Origin: Streptomyces sp. P9-A4
Lineage (GTDB): Bacteria > Actinomycetota > Actinomycetes > Streptomycetales > Streptomycetaceae
DNA: 64,000 nucleotides
Direction: 5' to 3'
NCBI RefSeq assembly: GCF_036634195.1
Contig: NZ_JAZIFY010000001.1
Coordinates: 6,582,501-6,646,500, forward strand
The position numbers and the translations under genes are program-made. Below, one piece after another: positions 32,601-39,856 of this stretch (position 1 is its first letter; each line of letters begins with the position of its first letter). Below the pieces are notes generated by a model, which was not told the origin of the DNA, did not search any database, and was given only the letters and a program-made list of their open reading frames with translations.

Positions 32601-33024
32601 ACTGCAGGATCTTGTAGTCCAGGGTGAAGGCGCCGATGAACACCCCGACGTCCCGTCCGGCCAGCTCGCCCGGCTTCTGTCCGCCGTCCTCCAGCGCCTC
32701 CCAGGACACCTCCAGCAGCTTCCGCTGCTGCGGGTCCATGTGCTCCGCCTCGCGCGGGCTGATGCCGAAGAAGTGGGGGTCGAACTCGTCGAAGCCGTCG
32801 ATGTAGCCGCCCCGGCCACCGATGAGCCGGCCCGGCTTGGCCCTGTCACGGCTGCCGAGCGTGCTGGTGTCGTACCGGTCCGCCGGGGTGGGGACGAGGC
32901 AGTCCCGCCCCTCGATCAGGTTCTGCCAGAAGGCCCGGTGGTCACCCGCTTGTCCGGGGAGACGGCAGCCGATGCCGATGATGGCGACCTTCTCACGGAA
33001 GGCGGTGTTGGGTGAGTCGGTCAT
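23668..33024 (-). CDS. ftdB: Iterative PKS-NRPS of polycyclic tetramate macrolactam synthesis
   Basis: This 3118-aa megasynthase has the domain order KS-AT-DH-KR-ACP-C-A-PCP-TE. Visible sites are KS Cys182 in DTACSSS, AT GHSTGE near 632, DH DHRIEGSTVFP near 930, KR TGAFGALG near 1456 with Tyr/Asn in NYAAGN, and ACP LGLDSL near 1771. The NRPS half shows C-domain HHIVSDA near 1966, A-domain HTSGSTGRPKA near 2438, PCP GGSS near 2836 and thioesterase-like GYSLGG near 2959. Reading the A-domain pocket by eye gives DVGEIGSIDK, a code known for ornithine. In PTM pathways one such enzyme makes two polyketide chains and joins both to ornithine. There is no ER domain, as expected. I start at MTDSPN; a GTG 60 bases upstream also fits the frame. 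Confidence 0.92.
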   Translation of the reverse strand: MTDSPNTAFREKVAIIGIGCRLPGQAGDHRAFWQNLIEGRDCLVPTPADRYDTSTLGSRDRAKPGRLIGGRGGYIDGFDEFDPHFFGISPREAEHMDPQQRKLLEVSWEALEDGGQKPGELAGRDVGVFIGAFTLDYKILQFADLGFETLAAHTATGTMMTMVSNRISHCLDFRGPSLSIDTACSSSLVAVHLACQSLLRGESELALAGGTLLHLAPQYTIAETKGGFLSPDGRSRAFDASADGYVRAEGVGVVVLKRLSDALRDGDPVHAVVIGSGVNQDGRTNGITVPSADAQATLIERVCAEAGVAPGSLQYVEAHGTSTPVGDPIEAEALGRVLAIGRPPGARCYVGSVKTNIGHTESAAGVAGLIKTALALRHRRIPPHLNLERPNPAIDFATLPFEIPTAAVDWPEHEGPARAGVNSFGFGGTNAHVLLEEAPPIPQGEGSAADQPPPLSVLPLSARHAAGLAELAGGIRRELATGVSLTDLGHTLAHRRQRFEEQLAIVHSSRESLDEALAACERGEPHPRAVRGRRRDAGQRRLVWVFTGMGPQWWGMGRQLLDAEPVYREAVERCDREIRRQAGWSLLDELTRPEPESRMAETWLAQPANFAVQSGLAALWEHYGVRPDAVVGHSTGEIAAFHRAGVYGLEDAVRVALGRSSLQQRLAGTGAMLAANLPEEEAERLVRPYRDRVSVAAVNSPASVTLSGDPDTLRELADRLGRDQVFTRFLDVEVPYHSVRMDPIRAELHEALAGIEPRPARLPLYLTAREGRALGPELDAGYWWENVRQPVRFRSAIDRLVDDGYTLFLELGPHPVLGHSIRECLDARAADGLTLPSIRRREDEPERFARSLAELHTLGVEVDWTVLQPGGRPVPLPRYPWQRDRYWVEPRPVEQIRLGLLDHPLLGRRTASLQPTWESQLDTERLAYLADHRIEGSTVFPAAGYLEMAAQAVRAMTGGDLATLADVEFSRALFLPEGESATVQLSFSPEEARFTIASPADSGAGAADPTVHASGVVRTGQPCRVAGPLDAESVRARGGRRLDGAACYGELAALGYHYGPAFQAIDEVWTGPGEALALIRPTPEIGADAAGCHAHPVLLDACFQTMLTALSPDGGRSGGIRLPVGIEEVRLDPVGDRPLWAHATVTEENGEELIGDLALYAEDGTPIGRITGFRAAAVDRVASAVKLSTIDGWLAEVGWEELASEETEPEGSGGEASVGPSDTRAPDLLLFADEGGLADRMADLVRARGGQCLLVRPGRAYRSGGPYATVRPDSAADLRSLFADLDPSFRTVAHLWNLDLPALDAVAAGDLAEIGTIGAFSLVPLAQVLPEARPDGRLHIVTRGTQAVRPGDPVEPFGASAWGIGRVLWQQELTAHAGKLIDLDPTAGPTGRPDSSPPAQSSPEAEALLRELAADDGEDEIALRGVRRHVSRLRPPAGLTRPLPLRLRTDGSYLVTGAFGALGRLLCRTLVRRGARRLILLGRTAVPERGAWHGLDPRSPAGQRVAFLRELEALGAEVLVAAVDVTDQEAMERWLAEQRSSGLPPVRGVFHLAGQVRDVLLPSLDRAAFDAGYGPKVHGGYLLHRLLREEPVEHFVLFASVASLLTTAGQVNYAAGNAFLDALAHHRRARGLPALSLDWGPWATGMIEELGLVAHYRDARGMSSLAPDTGMAVLERVIGQDRAQLLVATVVDWPVFLSWYPTPPRLVSGLAAAAARATPTGQGGSLLDTIRGSDPTARARLVAEHFAALAAGVLRVGPELIDADSRLGSLGLDSLLAMELRARVHTELGVSLPVVALLSNGPVGELIDRLLEGLAELVSADGAPQETAVELFTDEHCHPLTHNQQALWFLRQLNPDGFAYNIGGAVEVRAELDPELLFEAFRTLIGRHPSLRASITTESGRPVQRIRSDVRADTRLFDVEGRPWEEIRALLVGEYRRPYDLERDPLVRLRLFRRGPDRWVIMKAVHHIVSDAISTFTFIEELFEVYHGLRTGRPVELAPVAARYLDFLNRQNRFLAGPEARRMLDYWRGHLPDEVPVLDLPTDRPRPPVQTDNGASEFFRLDEELSARVHALAREHNVTVYVVLLTAYYLLLHRWSGQDEIVVGSPVTGRTEEEFASVYGYFVNPLPLHVSLTGEPTVPELLSRVRDTVLGGLDNQEYPFVLLVEQLGLQHDPSRSAVFQAMFILLTHKVATERFGYELEYIELPEEEGQFDVTLSAYEDRSDGRFHCVLKYNTDLFDTETVRRMAGHYRNLLDGLTRAPAERPAGRLPMLGAGERERILTEFSGGARRIDHDVPVHELIGKIAAQYPEAVAVSVPGGRRLGYRELEHRSRRMAASLRELGVGEGTVVALRLAKSPELVIALVAVLRAGGAYLPLDPDHPAERLAELMTHAGARLVVTDQPQDGVSRLPGRPVTPEELDRPEADARPEPVVGLDQAAYVIHTSGSTGRPKAVQVSHRNLASVFAAWQSEYRLDTEARVHLQMAGVSFDVFTGDVVRALCSGGTLVLVDRDLLFDTARLYRTMRSEGVDCGEFVPSVARGLLAYCEREGLSLDFMRLLIVGSDAWKAGEHQRLIAVCGPATRVVNSYGLTEGTIDSACFEGPAGHLEAGRMVPVGRPLPNSEVYVLDRHGEPVPPGVAGELWIGGAGVATGYLGEPERTAERFVTLTPDRDPVRLYRTGDLGHWDADGVLHLLGRADGQVKVRGHRIETGEIEARLAARPELAQVCVTVRRDESGENLLCAYCVPVEGAGLDARELRRHLAEQLPTYLIPAHFTELPALPLTANGKVDLAALPEPRAEAGPDRHEPPVTLYEQRMAAHWQALLGLEQPGLRDDFFEAGGSSIKLIELIHHLRTEFNAAVPVGRLFRTSTLHGMARTLEDVVTGRLPGAEPYLWFNPGADRTRTVFCLPPAGGHGLVYRQLAALIPDHRFAAFNYLSGTDKAARYADLAEELHPGGPYILFGYSLGGNLAFEIAEELERRGRTVSTVVIMDSYRITEAVTLGEEHLAEFEQELAGHLHRHTGSEIVARETLEQAREYLAHCGAHPALGVLRAPIVVISDQDKLRHFAAGEPGSWHSASTAGCTLLQGHGRHAEMLDGAFLDRNAELARTLLAGGAPHGGA

Positions 33025-33104
33025 GGTCCAATCCGGAATTGATGGCGCCTCGGTACGGGCCAGGCGAGGGGCGGTTTCGGGCACGACGCCCGTACGGCAC
33101 GGGG

Positions 33105-34010
33105 CTACGCGGTGCGAGTCGGGCGGCGCCAGGGATGCAGCAGGCCGGCGAGGACCGCCCCGGTCTCCGGGAACGCGGTCGGATCCTGGACGCCCACCAC
33201 GGCCGGCCGGCGGCCCGGCCGCCAGGTGAAGCTGCCGAAGAGGCGGTCCCAGACCGACAGGTCGACTCCGTAGTGGCCGGCCTCGTCGATGTCGGCGCTG
33301 TGATGCAGCCGATGCTGTTCGGGGCTGGCCAGGACATGGTTGAACGGCCCGAGACGGACATCCACATTCGCGTGCACGAAATATCCTTGAACGATGGTGA
33401 AGAGCGCCACCGCGAAGAGGCAGTCAGGAGAGAACCCCAACAATCCGAGGCTCAATTGAACGGCACCCTGTTTGAACGCGACATCCAGCACGTGATTGAC
33501 GCCGTTGTTGGCGACATTGACCTTCCGCGGAACATGGTGAATTCCATGGACCTTCCACAGCCACCGATTGGTGTGCGCGAAGCGGTGCGCCAGGTAGCCG
33601 GCGAGAGAGGAGGCCAGCAGGGCCACGGGCACCTGCACCCACAACGCGAGCCCCAGCCCCCCTCCCGGAGCCGCCGCGACGACGACCGCGACGACCGCCT
33701 GAGCGAGCACGGCTCCCGCCATGGTGAACACGAAGTAGGCCGCGTACCAGCAGAGTTCTCGCACGCTGGGGTGCCAGTCGGAGCGATGGGGGATCAGCCT
33801 TTCCAGCACCGCGAGATAGAGGATGGCGCCGACCAGAAAGAACTGGACAGCCTCCCCGCGGTCCCAGCCGTAGCGCAGCGTCGAGGCGAAGAGCCAGGCC
33901 GCGGAGAGGGCCAGGATCGGATAGGCGACATGCCGAAGCACCTCGCGCGAGGAAGCTGCGATGGCCCACGATTTCGCCGAAAGTGACCCCGTCTCGGGTC
34001 GATTTTCCAT
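33105..34010 (-). CDS. ftdA: Sterol-desaturase-like fatty acid hydroxylase (PTM)
   Basis: A membrane protein of about 301 aa with several hydrophobic helices and the His clusters of the fatty acid hydroxylase family: HRFAH, HGIHH and HRLHH. These bind a di-iron centre. In frontalamide and related PTM clusters the homologous first gene hydroxylates the ornithine-derived part of the macrolactam. It is the first gene of the cluster, 80 bases upstream of the PKS-NRPS. I prefer the ATG at 34010 with GGAG nine bases upstream; start codons 15 and 18 bases earlier are possible. A candidate promoter lies directly upstream. Confidence 0.85.
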   Translation of the reverse strand: MENRPETGSLSAKSWAIAASSREVLRHVAYPILALSAAWLFASTLRYGWDRGEAVQFFLVGAILYLAVLERLIPHRSDWHPSVRELCWYAAYFVFTMAGAVLAQAVVAVVVAAAPGGGLGLALWVQVPVALLASSLAGYLAHRFAHTNRWLWKVHGIHHVPRKVNVANNGVNHVLDVAFKQGAVQLSLGLLGFSPDCLFAVALFTIVQGYFVHANVDVRLGPFNHVLASPEQHRLHHSADIDEAGHYGVDLSVWDRLFGSFTWRPGRRPAVVGVQDPTAFPETGAVLAGLLHPWRRPTRTA

Positions 34011-34025
34011 GCGGAGAATCTCCAT

Positions 34026-34636
34026 CACGTCCGAATGAGGGACCGAACACTAGCAGCGGCCGAGAGGGCCTGTTCATTCCTCGGCGACGCTTTTTGGCCA
34101 GCCCGCGGCGAGCGATATCGAACGGTGATTGATAGGAAGAAGTGCTTTACGTTCGTGATCGCCGGCATATTCGTGATGACGATGCAGGCGGGCCGGCCCG
34201 CCTGCAGCAACGATTCAGCGCCGCTGTGAAGCGCCCGTGGCCACCGGCCGTCACCACCGGAACTCCTCGGCCGATGTGCGTCGGGCGGGGAGCCGGACCG
34301 CCGGACCGCCTTCGACTGGCACCGGCGCGCGACGGCGCGGGGGAAGAACAGGGGAGTGCCTCCGAAAAGAGAAACGCCCGAAAAAGCAGCCTCGGCGCAA
34401 CCGGACCGAGGACGCCTCGGGGGAGTAGGGCGACGCTTTGGCGAACAAGGTCTGCGAGCAGACCGGCACGGCTCCGTACGCGACGCCCGGCGGCGGCCCG
34501 GCCAGGCCCCCTGCGAATTCGCCGGGCGCGGTCGTCGCGGAAGGGGGAGCGGCTTCCCTCGGGTGGCACTCTGTCGGCTGTGCTGGTCTTCCCTGTTGGA
34601 TCTACGTGTTGAAGCGGATCGAGCAGGGGTGGATGC
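34026..34636. other. Intergenic region upstream of the PTM operon
   Basis: About 600 bases without a convincing gene. The part at 34100-34180 is noticeably less G/C-rich than its surroundings and may hold regulatory DNA for the PTM operon. Short open frames here (for example 34438-34734) lack codon bias and domains. Confidence 0.4.
34047..34076 (-). promoter_or_regulatory. Candidate PTM operon promoter (TGAACA-18-TAGTGT)
   Basis: A minus-strand TAGTGT preceded by TGAACA at 18 bases would start transcription about 15-30 bases upstream of the hydroxylase gene. The -35 match is weak, so this is only a candidate. Confidence 0.3.
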
Positions 34637-35350
34637 GTGGCGGGTTGGCGTACGTACTGGGTGCCCGAGGAACGTCGGGTGATGGCGGACCGGGTGCCTG
34701 TTCTGACCGGGTGGGAAGACCCGGCCGCATGTGAGGACCGCGTAGGGATTCATCCTGGGGATCCGATTCTTCTTTCTCCGGACCACCGGATCGATGAGGT
34801 GCTGAGCCGGTACTTGTGCCGGTCGTCGTTCGCCCGTCCCGCGCCGGAGACGAAGCGGAACTACACGGACGACTACTGCCTGTTCTTCGATTTCCTGTGG
34901 GGTCGTGGGAAGTGCTGGAGCGAGGCATCGGCGGACGATCTGTGGGATTTCGAGGACTGGCGAATCCGGTCACTCCGCAACGCCAGCCGGATCGGCGGGG
35001 CACGGTGGAACCGGGGTCTGGCAGCGCTGGCGCGGCTGTACGAGTGGGCGGTGCAGCGCGAGTTCGTGCAGGTGAACCCGCTGCTGATGAGGTCTGTCGT
35101 CGGTCGGACCGGCAATCCGGTCTTGGTTCCGGCGGCACGGGCGAAGAACGCGCGGACCAGTGAGGTGCGCTGGCTGATGCCGCGGGCGTTTCGCCGATGG
35201 GTGGATGTGGGCTTGCACGGGTTCGGAGCCGACGGGCTGCCGACCGCTGGGTGGGCGGGGCGGTTGGCCGATCGCAAGGCCGCCTTCGCCGGCTTGCTCT
35301 GCTGCACTGGCAGGACCGGGACGGCGTGGTGGGCCGGACACCGCTGCCGG
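34637..35350 (+). pseudogene. Tn554-type tyrosine recombinase (TnpA-like), truncated
   Basis: The first ~235 codons encode the core-binding part of a tyrosine recombinase: RNYTDDYCLFFDFLWGRGK, then WNRGLAALARLYEWAVQREF and VNPLLMRS. The frame then leaves the family after DRKAAFAGLLCCTGRTG and no catalytic Arg-His-Arg-Tyr residues follow. With the TnpB-like remnant and the coiled-coil gene downstream it forms the tnpA-tnpB-tnpC order of Tn554-type transposons, with a central deletion fusing tnpA to the end of tnpB. The frame runs open to 35596, but that part appears to be out of register with the family. Confidence 0.6.
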
Positions 35351-35571
35351 ACGCGACGTGGACCGCGGCCAGCCGATTCCGTCCCGACCCAACGCCGGCT
35401 ACGCCCACGCCCTGGCCACCACCTGCATCGCCGGGCATGCGGCTGCTCATACACGCAAGTCAACGGTCTGATGGGCACCGGGCCGTGGCAGCACCTGTCC
35501 GAGTACGTACGCACCAATCCGGGCCCCTGCCCCCTGGCCGCCCCGGTCACCGGCCTCGTGAAGGGAACACC

Positions 35572-35874
35572 GTGGACGGCCCGCACTCGTTCCTGATGTG
35601 CGTCTACAACCGCGACCGCGCTCCATGCCACCGCCTCCATGTCGCCGACGCCCCGAGCCTGGACCGCTGCCAGCCGTCGTGTGCGAACATCGCGCGCACC
35701 GACCGCCACGCCGACGAACTCGTGCAGCGCGCACAGAGGTTGGAGAAGCAGGCCGCCTCGGAGGCTGTGCCCGGCCCGCTCGCCGACCGGCTCACCCAGC
35801 GTGCGGACCATCTCCGGGCTCTGGCCACCCGTCACCACACCGATGGCATCCATTCCCAGGAGCCGACCGCATGA
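35572..35874 (+). pseudogene. C-terminal remnant of TnpB-like recombinase
   Basis: About 100 codons encode a Cys-rich tail (MCVYNRDRAPCH, then DRCQPSCANIART) and a helical end, as at the C terminus of Tn554 TnpB-type recombinases after the catalytic Tyr. The catalytic domain itself is absent. The stop overlaps the next ATG (ATGA), which preserves the original tnpB-tnpC junction. Confidence 0.5.
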
Positions 35875-36311
35875 GCCCCGTCGCAGACGAGCGCGACCGT
35901 ATCCGTGCCGCGATGGACCGCATCCTGAGCGGCACACCCGAACGCTCCAACGGCGCCCTGACGATCGTCGGCCTCGCCGTCGAAGCCGGTGTCCCGTGCA
36001 ATGCACTCACCCAGCGGCACACCGACCTGAAGAACGAGTTCTACGACAAGGCCGGCGCCTGCGGCGGCACCCCGGACAGTGAGCAGCGCCTGCGCAAGCA
36101 GGTCCGCCGGCTCAAGGAGCGGCGGGCTGCCGACGCGGAGGAGATCGCCCGCGTCAAGGCCGACGTCGAAGCTCTCGTGGGCGCGCTGCACCAAGCAACA
36201 GTCGAGAACCAACTCCTACATCAGCAGCTGGCAGACCGTACGGCCGTGCTCCGGCCGCTGTCCTCTCAGCATCAACCACAGAAACGAACAGACCCTCTCG
36301 GTCACTCGTAG
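35871..36311 (+). CDS. tnpC: TnpC-like coiled-coil transposition helper (DUF6262-like)
   Basis: A 146-aa protein with an N-terminal small helical domain (ADERDRIRAAMDRILSG, then LTIVGLAVEAGVPCNAL) and a long coiled coil (RLRKQVRRLKERRAADAEE and following). This matches TnpC, the third gene of Tn554-like elements, which aids orientation of insertion. The start codon overlaps the tnpB remnant stop. The end overlaps the convergent IPT gene by ten bases. It looks intact, but its partners are broken, so the element should be immobile. Confidence 0.65.
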   Translation: MSPVADERDRIRAAMDRILSGTPERSNGALTIVGLAVEAGVPCNALTQRHTDLKNEFYDKAGACGGTPDSEQRLRKQVRRLKERRAADAEEIARVKADVEALVGALHQATVENQLLHQQLADRTAVLRPLSSQHQPQKRTDPLGHS

Positions 36312-37783
36312 GTGAAAGTGAGGGAGTTGCTGGTGCCGCCGGGGGAGTGGACGGTGACGGGAACGCCTCCGACCCCGGGCGGCGAGGTGGCGAGGACGAT
36401 GGTGTCGGAGATGGCGGCGAAGCTGGCGGGCGTGGCGCCGAAGAAGACCCCGTCGGTGTAGGTGAGGGCTGTGCCGTTGATCGTGACGTTGGTGCCGCCG
36501 GTGGTGGCGCCGGTGTCGGGGATGAGGCTTGTGAGGGCGGGCTGTGGCACGTACGTGTAGTACGGGTTGCCGATACTGGGGTCGCTGGTGCCCCCGGGAG
36601 TGGTGACGGTGACCACCACGGTGTTGGTGCCGGCCGGCGCAGTCGCCGTGATCTGGTTGTCCCCCAGGACGACGATGTTGCCGGCGGCCTGGGCATCGAA
36701 GTGGACGGCGGTGGTGCCGGTCAGGTTGGTCCCGAAAATGGTGACGTTGGTGCCGCCGCTGGTGGACCCGAAATGGGGGTCGAGGTCCGTGAGGGTGGGC
36801 CCCGCCACGGTGGTGTAGGAGTAGGTGACGCCGTTGCTGGTGCCGCCGGGCGTGGTCACCGTCACGGGGACGGAACCCGACCCGACGGGCGCGGTGGCGG
36901 TGATCTGCGTGTCACTGTTGACGGTGAAGACCGCCGATGCCGCGCCGAAGTGCACCGCGCTGGCGCTGGTGAACCCGACGCCTGTGAGCACCACCTGATT
37001 CCCGCCACTCGTCGGCCCCTGGCCGGGCACAAGTGCGTAGAGCACCGGCGTCGTGAGATAGGTGTAGGTGAGACCGTTGCTGGTGCCGCCGGGCGTGGTC
37101 ACCGTCACGGGGACCGGACCTGACCCGACGGGCGCGGTGGCGGTGATCTGCGTGTCACTGTTGACGGTGAAGACCGCCGATGCCGCGCCGAAGTGCACCG
37201 CGCTGGCGCTGGTGAACCCGACGCCCGTGAGCACCACCTGATTCCCGCCACTCGTCGGCCCCTGGCCGGGCACAAGTGCGTAGAGCACCGGCGTCGTGAG
37301 ATAGGTGTAGGTGAGACCGTTGCTGGTGCCGCCGGGCGTGGTCACCGTCACGGGGACCGGACCTGACCCGACGGGCGCGGTGGCGGTGATCTGCGTGTCA
37401 CTGTTGACGGTGAAGACCGCCGATGCCGCGCCGAAGTGCACCGCGCTGGCGCTGGTGAACCCGACGCCCGTGAGCACCACCTGATTCCCGCCACTCGTCG
37501 GCCCCTGGCCGGGCACAAGTGCGTAGAGCACCGGCGCCGTGAGATAGGTGTAGGTGAGACCGTTGCTGGTGCCACCAGGCGTGGTCACTCGCACGCTCGC
37601 CTGCCCGACGCCCGGCGGTGCGGTGGCCCTGATGGAGGAGTTGCTGACCACGGTGAAGGCGGCGGAGTTCGTACCGAAGCGGACGGCGGTGGCTCCGGTG
37701 AGACTGGCGCCGGAGATGATGACCTGGTTGCCGCCGACGGCAGGGCCCTGGGTGGGATTGAGTGTGCTGATCATCGGTGGCAT
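36302..37783 (-). CDS. IPT/TIG-repeat protein, six domains
   Basis: A 493-aa protein built almost entirely of six Ig-like IPT/TIG domains, each with a motif like PTQGPxxGGNQVxxxG and ending TTPGGTSNGLTYTY. Repeats 2 to 4 are nearly identical at the DNA level with an 81-residue period. There is no signal peptide; the protein begins MPPMISTLNPTQGP. IPT repeats act as spacers or binding modules in surface and injected proteins. The start has AGAGG eight bases upstream. A second IPT protein lies upstream on the same strand. The function is unknown; candidates are a cell-envelope adhesin or a structural fibre exported without a classical signal. Confidence 0.75.
   Translation of the reverse strand: MPPMISTLNPTQGPAVGGNQVIISGASLTGATAVRFGTNSAAFTVVSNSSIRATAPPGVGQASVRVTTPGGTSNGLTYTYLTAPVLYALVPGQGPTSGGNQVVLTGVGFTSASAVHFGAASAVFTVNSDTQITATAPVGSGPVPVTVTTPGGTSNGLTYTYLTTPVLYALVPGQGPTSGGNQVVLTGVGFTSASAVHFGAASAVFTVNSDTQITATAPVGSGPVPVTVTTPGGTSNGLTYTYLTTPVLYALVPGQGPTSGGNQVVLTGVGFTSASAVHFGAASAVFTVNSDTQITATAPVGSGSVPVTVTTPGGTSNGVTYSYTTVAGPTLTDLDPHFGSTSGGTNVTIFGTNLTGTTAVHFDAQAAGNIVVLGDNQITATAPAGTNTVVVTVTTPGGTSDPSIGNPYYTYVPQPALTSLIPDTGATTGGTNVTINGTALTYTDGVFFGATPASFAAISDTIVLATSPPGVGGVPVTVHSPGGTSNSLTFTYE
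36833..37561. repeat. Three tandem 243-bp repeats inside the IPT gene
   Basis: Three consecutive 243-bp units (starting at 36833, 37076 and 37319) differ at only a few bases, while the flanking IPT domains are divergent. The period is 81 codons, one IPT domain. Near identity indicates recent duplication or ongoing homogenisation, and the copy number may vary between strains. Confidence 0.85.
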
Positions 37784-38207
37784 GGAGCGGGCCTCTCTGG
37801 CTTGTCTCTCGTTCGGGCGGGGTGCGCGCTTTCTGTACGGGGCTGGGCGGTCCCCAGCCCCGTGGATGGGCGTGTGTGCTCTGATCACCCAGAGCACACA
37901 CGGGCGGCTCGTGTGCGCCACCGGAAATCCATTGATGAATTTGGGGGGCCCAAACACAGCAAGCACCTCTATCATCAGGGACTTCGCTGTCGGCATCTCA
38001 CTGCACTTCTTCACGAACTCGCGGCTCGCGATGCTGGAGCAGCGTCAGGCGACTTTCGCCTCGTCGCAGCGTCCGGCACGGCCCTTCGCGGCGTCGCCGA
38101 ATCGATCGAGTAGGACCTCTACGAAGTCGATCCGGCGTCTTGCGAGCCACCGCACCGGACGCTGCTCCCTGACGGGCAAACCCTGACTGACGCGGCACCC
38201 GTGGGTG
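37784..38207. other. Intergenic region between IPT genes
   Basis: About 420 bases without a supported gene. The A/T-richer stretch near 37930-37990 could hold the promoter of the downstream IPT gene. Overlapping short frames here have no domain and no consistent codon bias. Confidence 0.4.
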
Positions 38208-39002
38208 TCAGGTGGTGAAGGTGAGGGCCGGGGTGGTGGTGCCGCCAGGGTTGGTGACGGTCACGTTGAGCGCCGTTCCCGACGGGGCGCCGGGGGGCAC
38301 CGTCACGATCAGCTGAGTGTCGCTGAGAGGGGTGAAATCGGCGGGGTAGTCGGTTGGGCCGGCGGGATCGGTGAAGGTGGCGGCGCTGACGTCGTAGAAG
38401 CCGGTGCCCACGATGAGGACGCCGGTGTCGCCCGGCGACCCGGTGCTGGGGGTGATGGTGGCGGCCGTCGGCCGGTCGTAGTAGGTGTACTGGCCGGAGG
38501 CGCCGGCGATGGCGCTGGTCCCGCCCGGGTTGGTTGCCGTGACGTTGACGGTGACCGGTGCGCCCGTGACAACGAAGGTGGGCGGGGTGACGGAGCGCTG
38601 GGAGTCGCTGACGACGGGGCCGAGGGTGCCGGCGCCCGCAGCGCCGAAGGTGACCGCCGTGGTCGCGGCGAACCCGCTGCCGTAAAGCGTGGTGGCGGGT
38701 GGGGAGGTGTCAGGGCCGACGTTGGCGTTGATACCCCCGATCGTGGGGGCGGCGATGTTGAAGAACGGCTTGGCGTTGCTGGTGGAGGCGCCCACAGTCA
38801 CGCTGACGTTGACCTGCGCGCACCCGCCGGGGGCGGTGACGGTGATCTGGGTGTTGGCGACGGTGACCGTGCCGGTCACTGACGTGTTGTCGAAGTGGAC
38901 AGTCGGTGTGCTGGCGATGGCGCCGAACCCGGTACCGGCGATGGTCACGACGGTACCGGACGCGCCTTGGGTGGGGCTGATGGAAGTGATGACGGGAGCC
39001 AT
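38208..39002 (-). CDS. IPT/TIG-repeat protein, three domains
   Basis: A 264-aa protein with three IPT/TIG domains, starting MAPVITSISPTQGASGTVV and ending with a typical NPGGTTTPALTF strand. There is no signal peptide. The ATG has a GGAGG five bases upstream. It precedes the six-domain IPT gene on the same strand, and the two probably serve the same structure. Sequence similarity to the 243-bp repeats is only at family level, so it is not a recent copy. Confidence 0.75.
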   Translation of the reverse strand: MAPVITSISPTQGASGTVVTIAGTGFGAIASTPTVHFDNTSVTGTVTVANTQITVTAPGGCAQVNVSVTVGASTSNAKPFFNIAAPTIGGINANVGPDTSPPATTLYGSGFAATTAVTFGAAGAGTLGPVVSDSQRSVTPPTFVVTGAPVTVNVTATNPGGTSAIAGASGQYTYYDRPTAATITPSTGSPGDTGVLIVGTGFYDVSAATFTDPAGPTDYPADFTPLSDTQLIVTVPPGAPSGTALNVTVTNPGGTTTPALTFTT

Positions 39003-39856
39003 CAGGTCCTCCTATGAGGTCGGGTGTTGAGTGGTACCGCCACATCCCGGACCAGTGCCCCCTGCGGAAACGGGCACCAGGCGGTGGATCGGATCGCGAC
39101 GCTGGAGACGCCCGTGAGCGGGGTTGCCGAGCCGAGGCGTCATGGGAATCGCGGTACTGCCGCAGATGCCACCAGCAGAGGGATGGGCGGGTTACCTGGT
39201 TCGGACATCAGTCAGTGAGCCGCTTGGCGTAAGAATGAGCAAGACGGTTAACGGCACATCACTCAAATGAGTTATATTTATGTGCCTATTGGGACATTTG
39301 TAAATATCTGTGGCGAGTCGTAGAGGTGCGACTGGCCGGTCGGCGGCCAACGTCGCTTCCAGCACTGTTGCGTTCGGCTGACGGGTGGTTCGCCAAGCCG
39401 GTGACGACGAAGAACGGGACCTCTGGTAGTGAGCTGCCGACTCGAACAGGAGCGGCGGAGCGCGGTTGGGTTCGCAGTTCGTGGCGCGCTGCAGGACGCC
39501 GGGCCAGGTGCTGGTGACTCGTGAACGTCTGCCGCTCTTCGGGGCCGGCTCTCCCGGGGTATGTCGCCAGTCCTGCGTCCGCCTGCGGTCTGACTCGACA
39601 CAGGCATGTCCGGTCGTCTGGTTTCGGACGTCGGCGTGTCGAGCGTGGTCGCCCCATCGTCCGACCGCAAGGAATACGGCCTGTGATGCATCGCTATCGA
39701 TCCCCACAGGGCCACCCGCACCGCCACCGCCGGGCCCGGTGATGCGGAGTCAGCTGGAAGTGACACACCATCCAACCGGGCGGACCCGGCAACACCTCCA
39801 CCGCATCTATGTAAAGCGGGCATATGGTGATGTTCCTCGATCAAAGGAGCACTCAT
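39003..39856. other. Long intergenic region with an A/T-rich block
   Basis: About 850 bases without a convincing gene. The block 39222-39312 is strikingly A/T-rich for this genome (GAGTTATATTTATG, then TTGTAAATATC), as expected of promoter or foreign DNA. Short frames on both strands lack domains. The end carries the AAAGGAG ribosome-binding site of the next gene. Confidence 0.4.

Noticed and set aside
34438..34734. 98-aa ORF upstream of the Tn554 remnant
   Set aside because: No ribosome-binding site, no domain and irregular codon bias; it overlaps the better supported recombinase frame.
36833..37561. CRISPR-like array
   Set aside because: The units are 243 bp, contiguous and in frame with IPT domains; there are no spacers.
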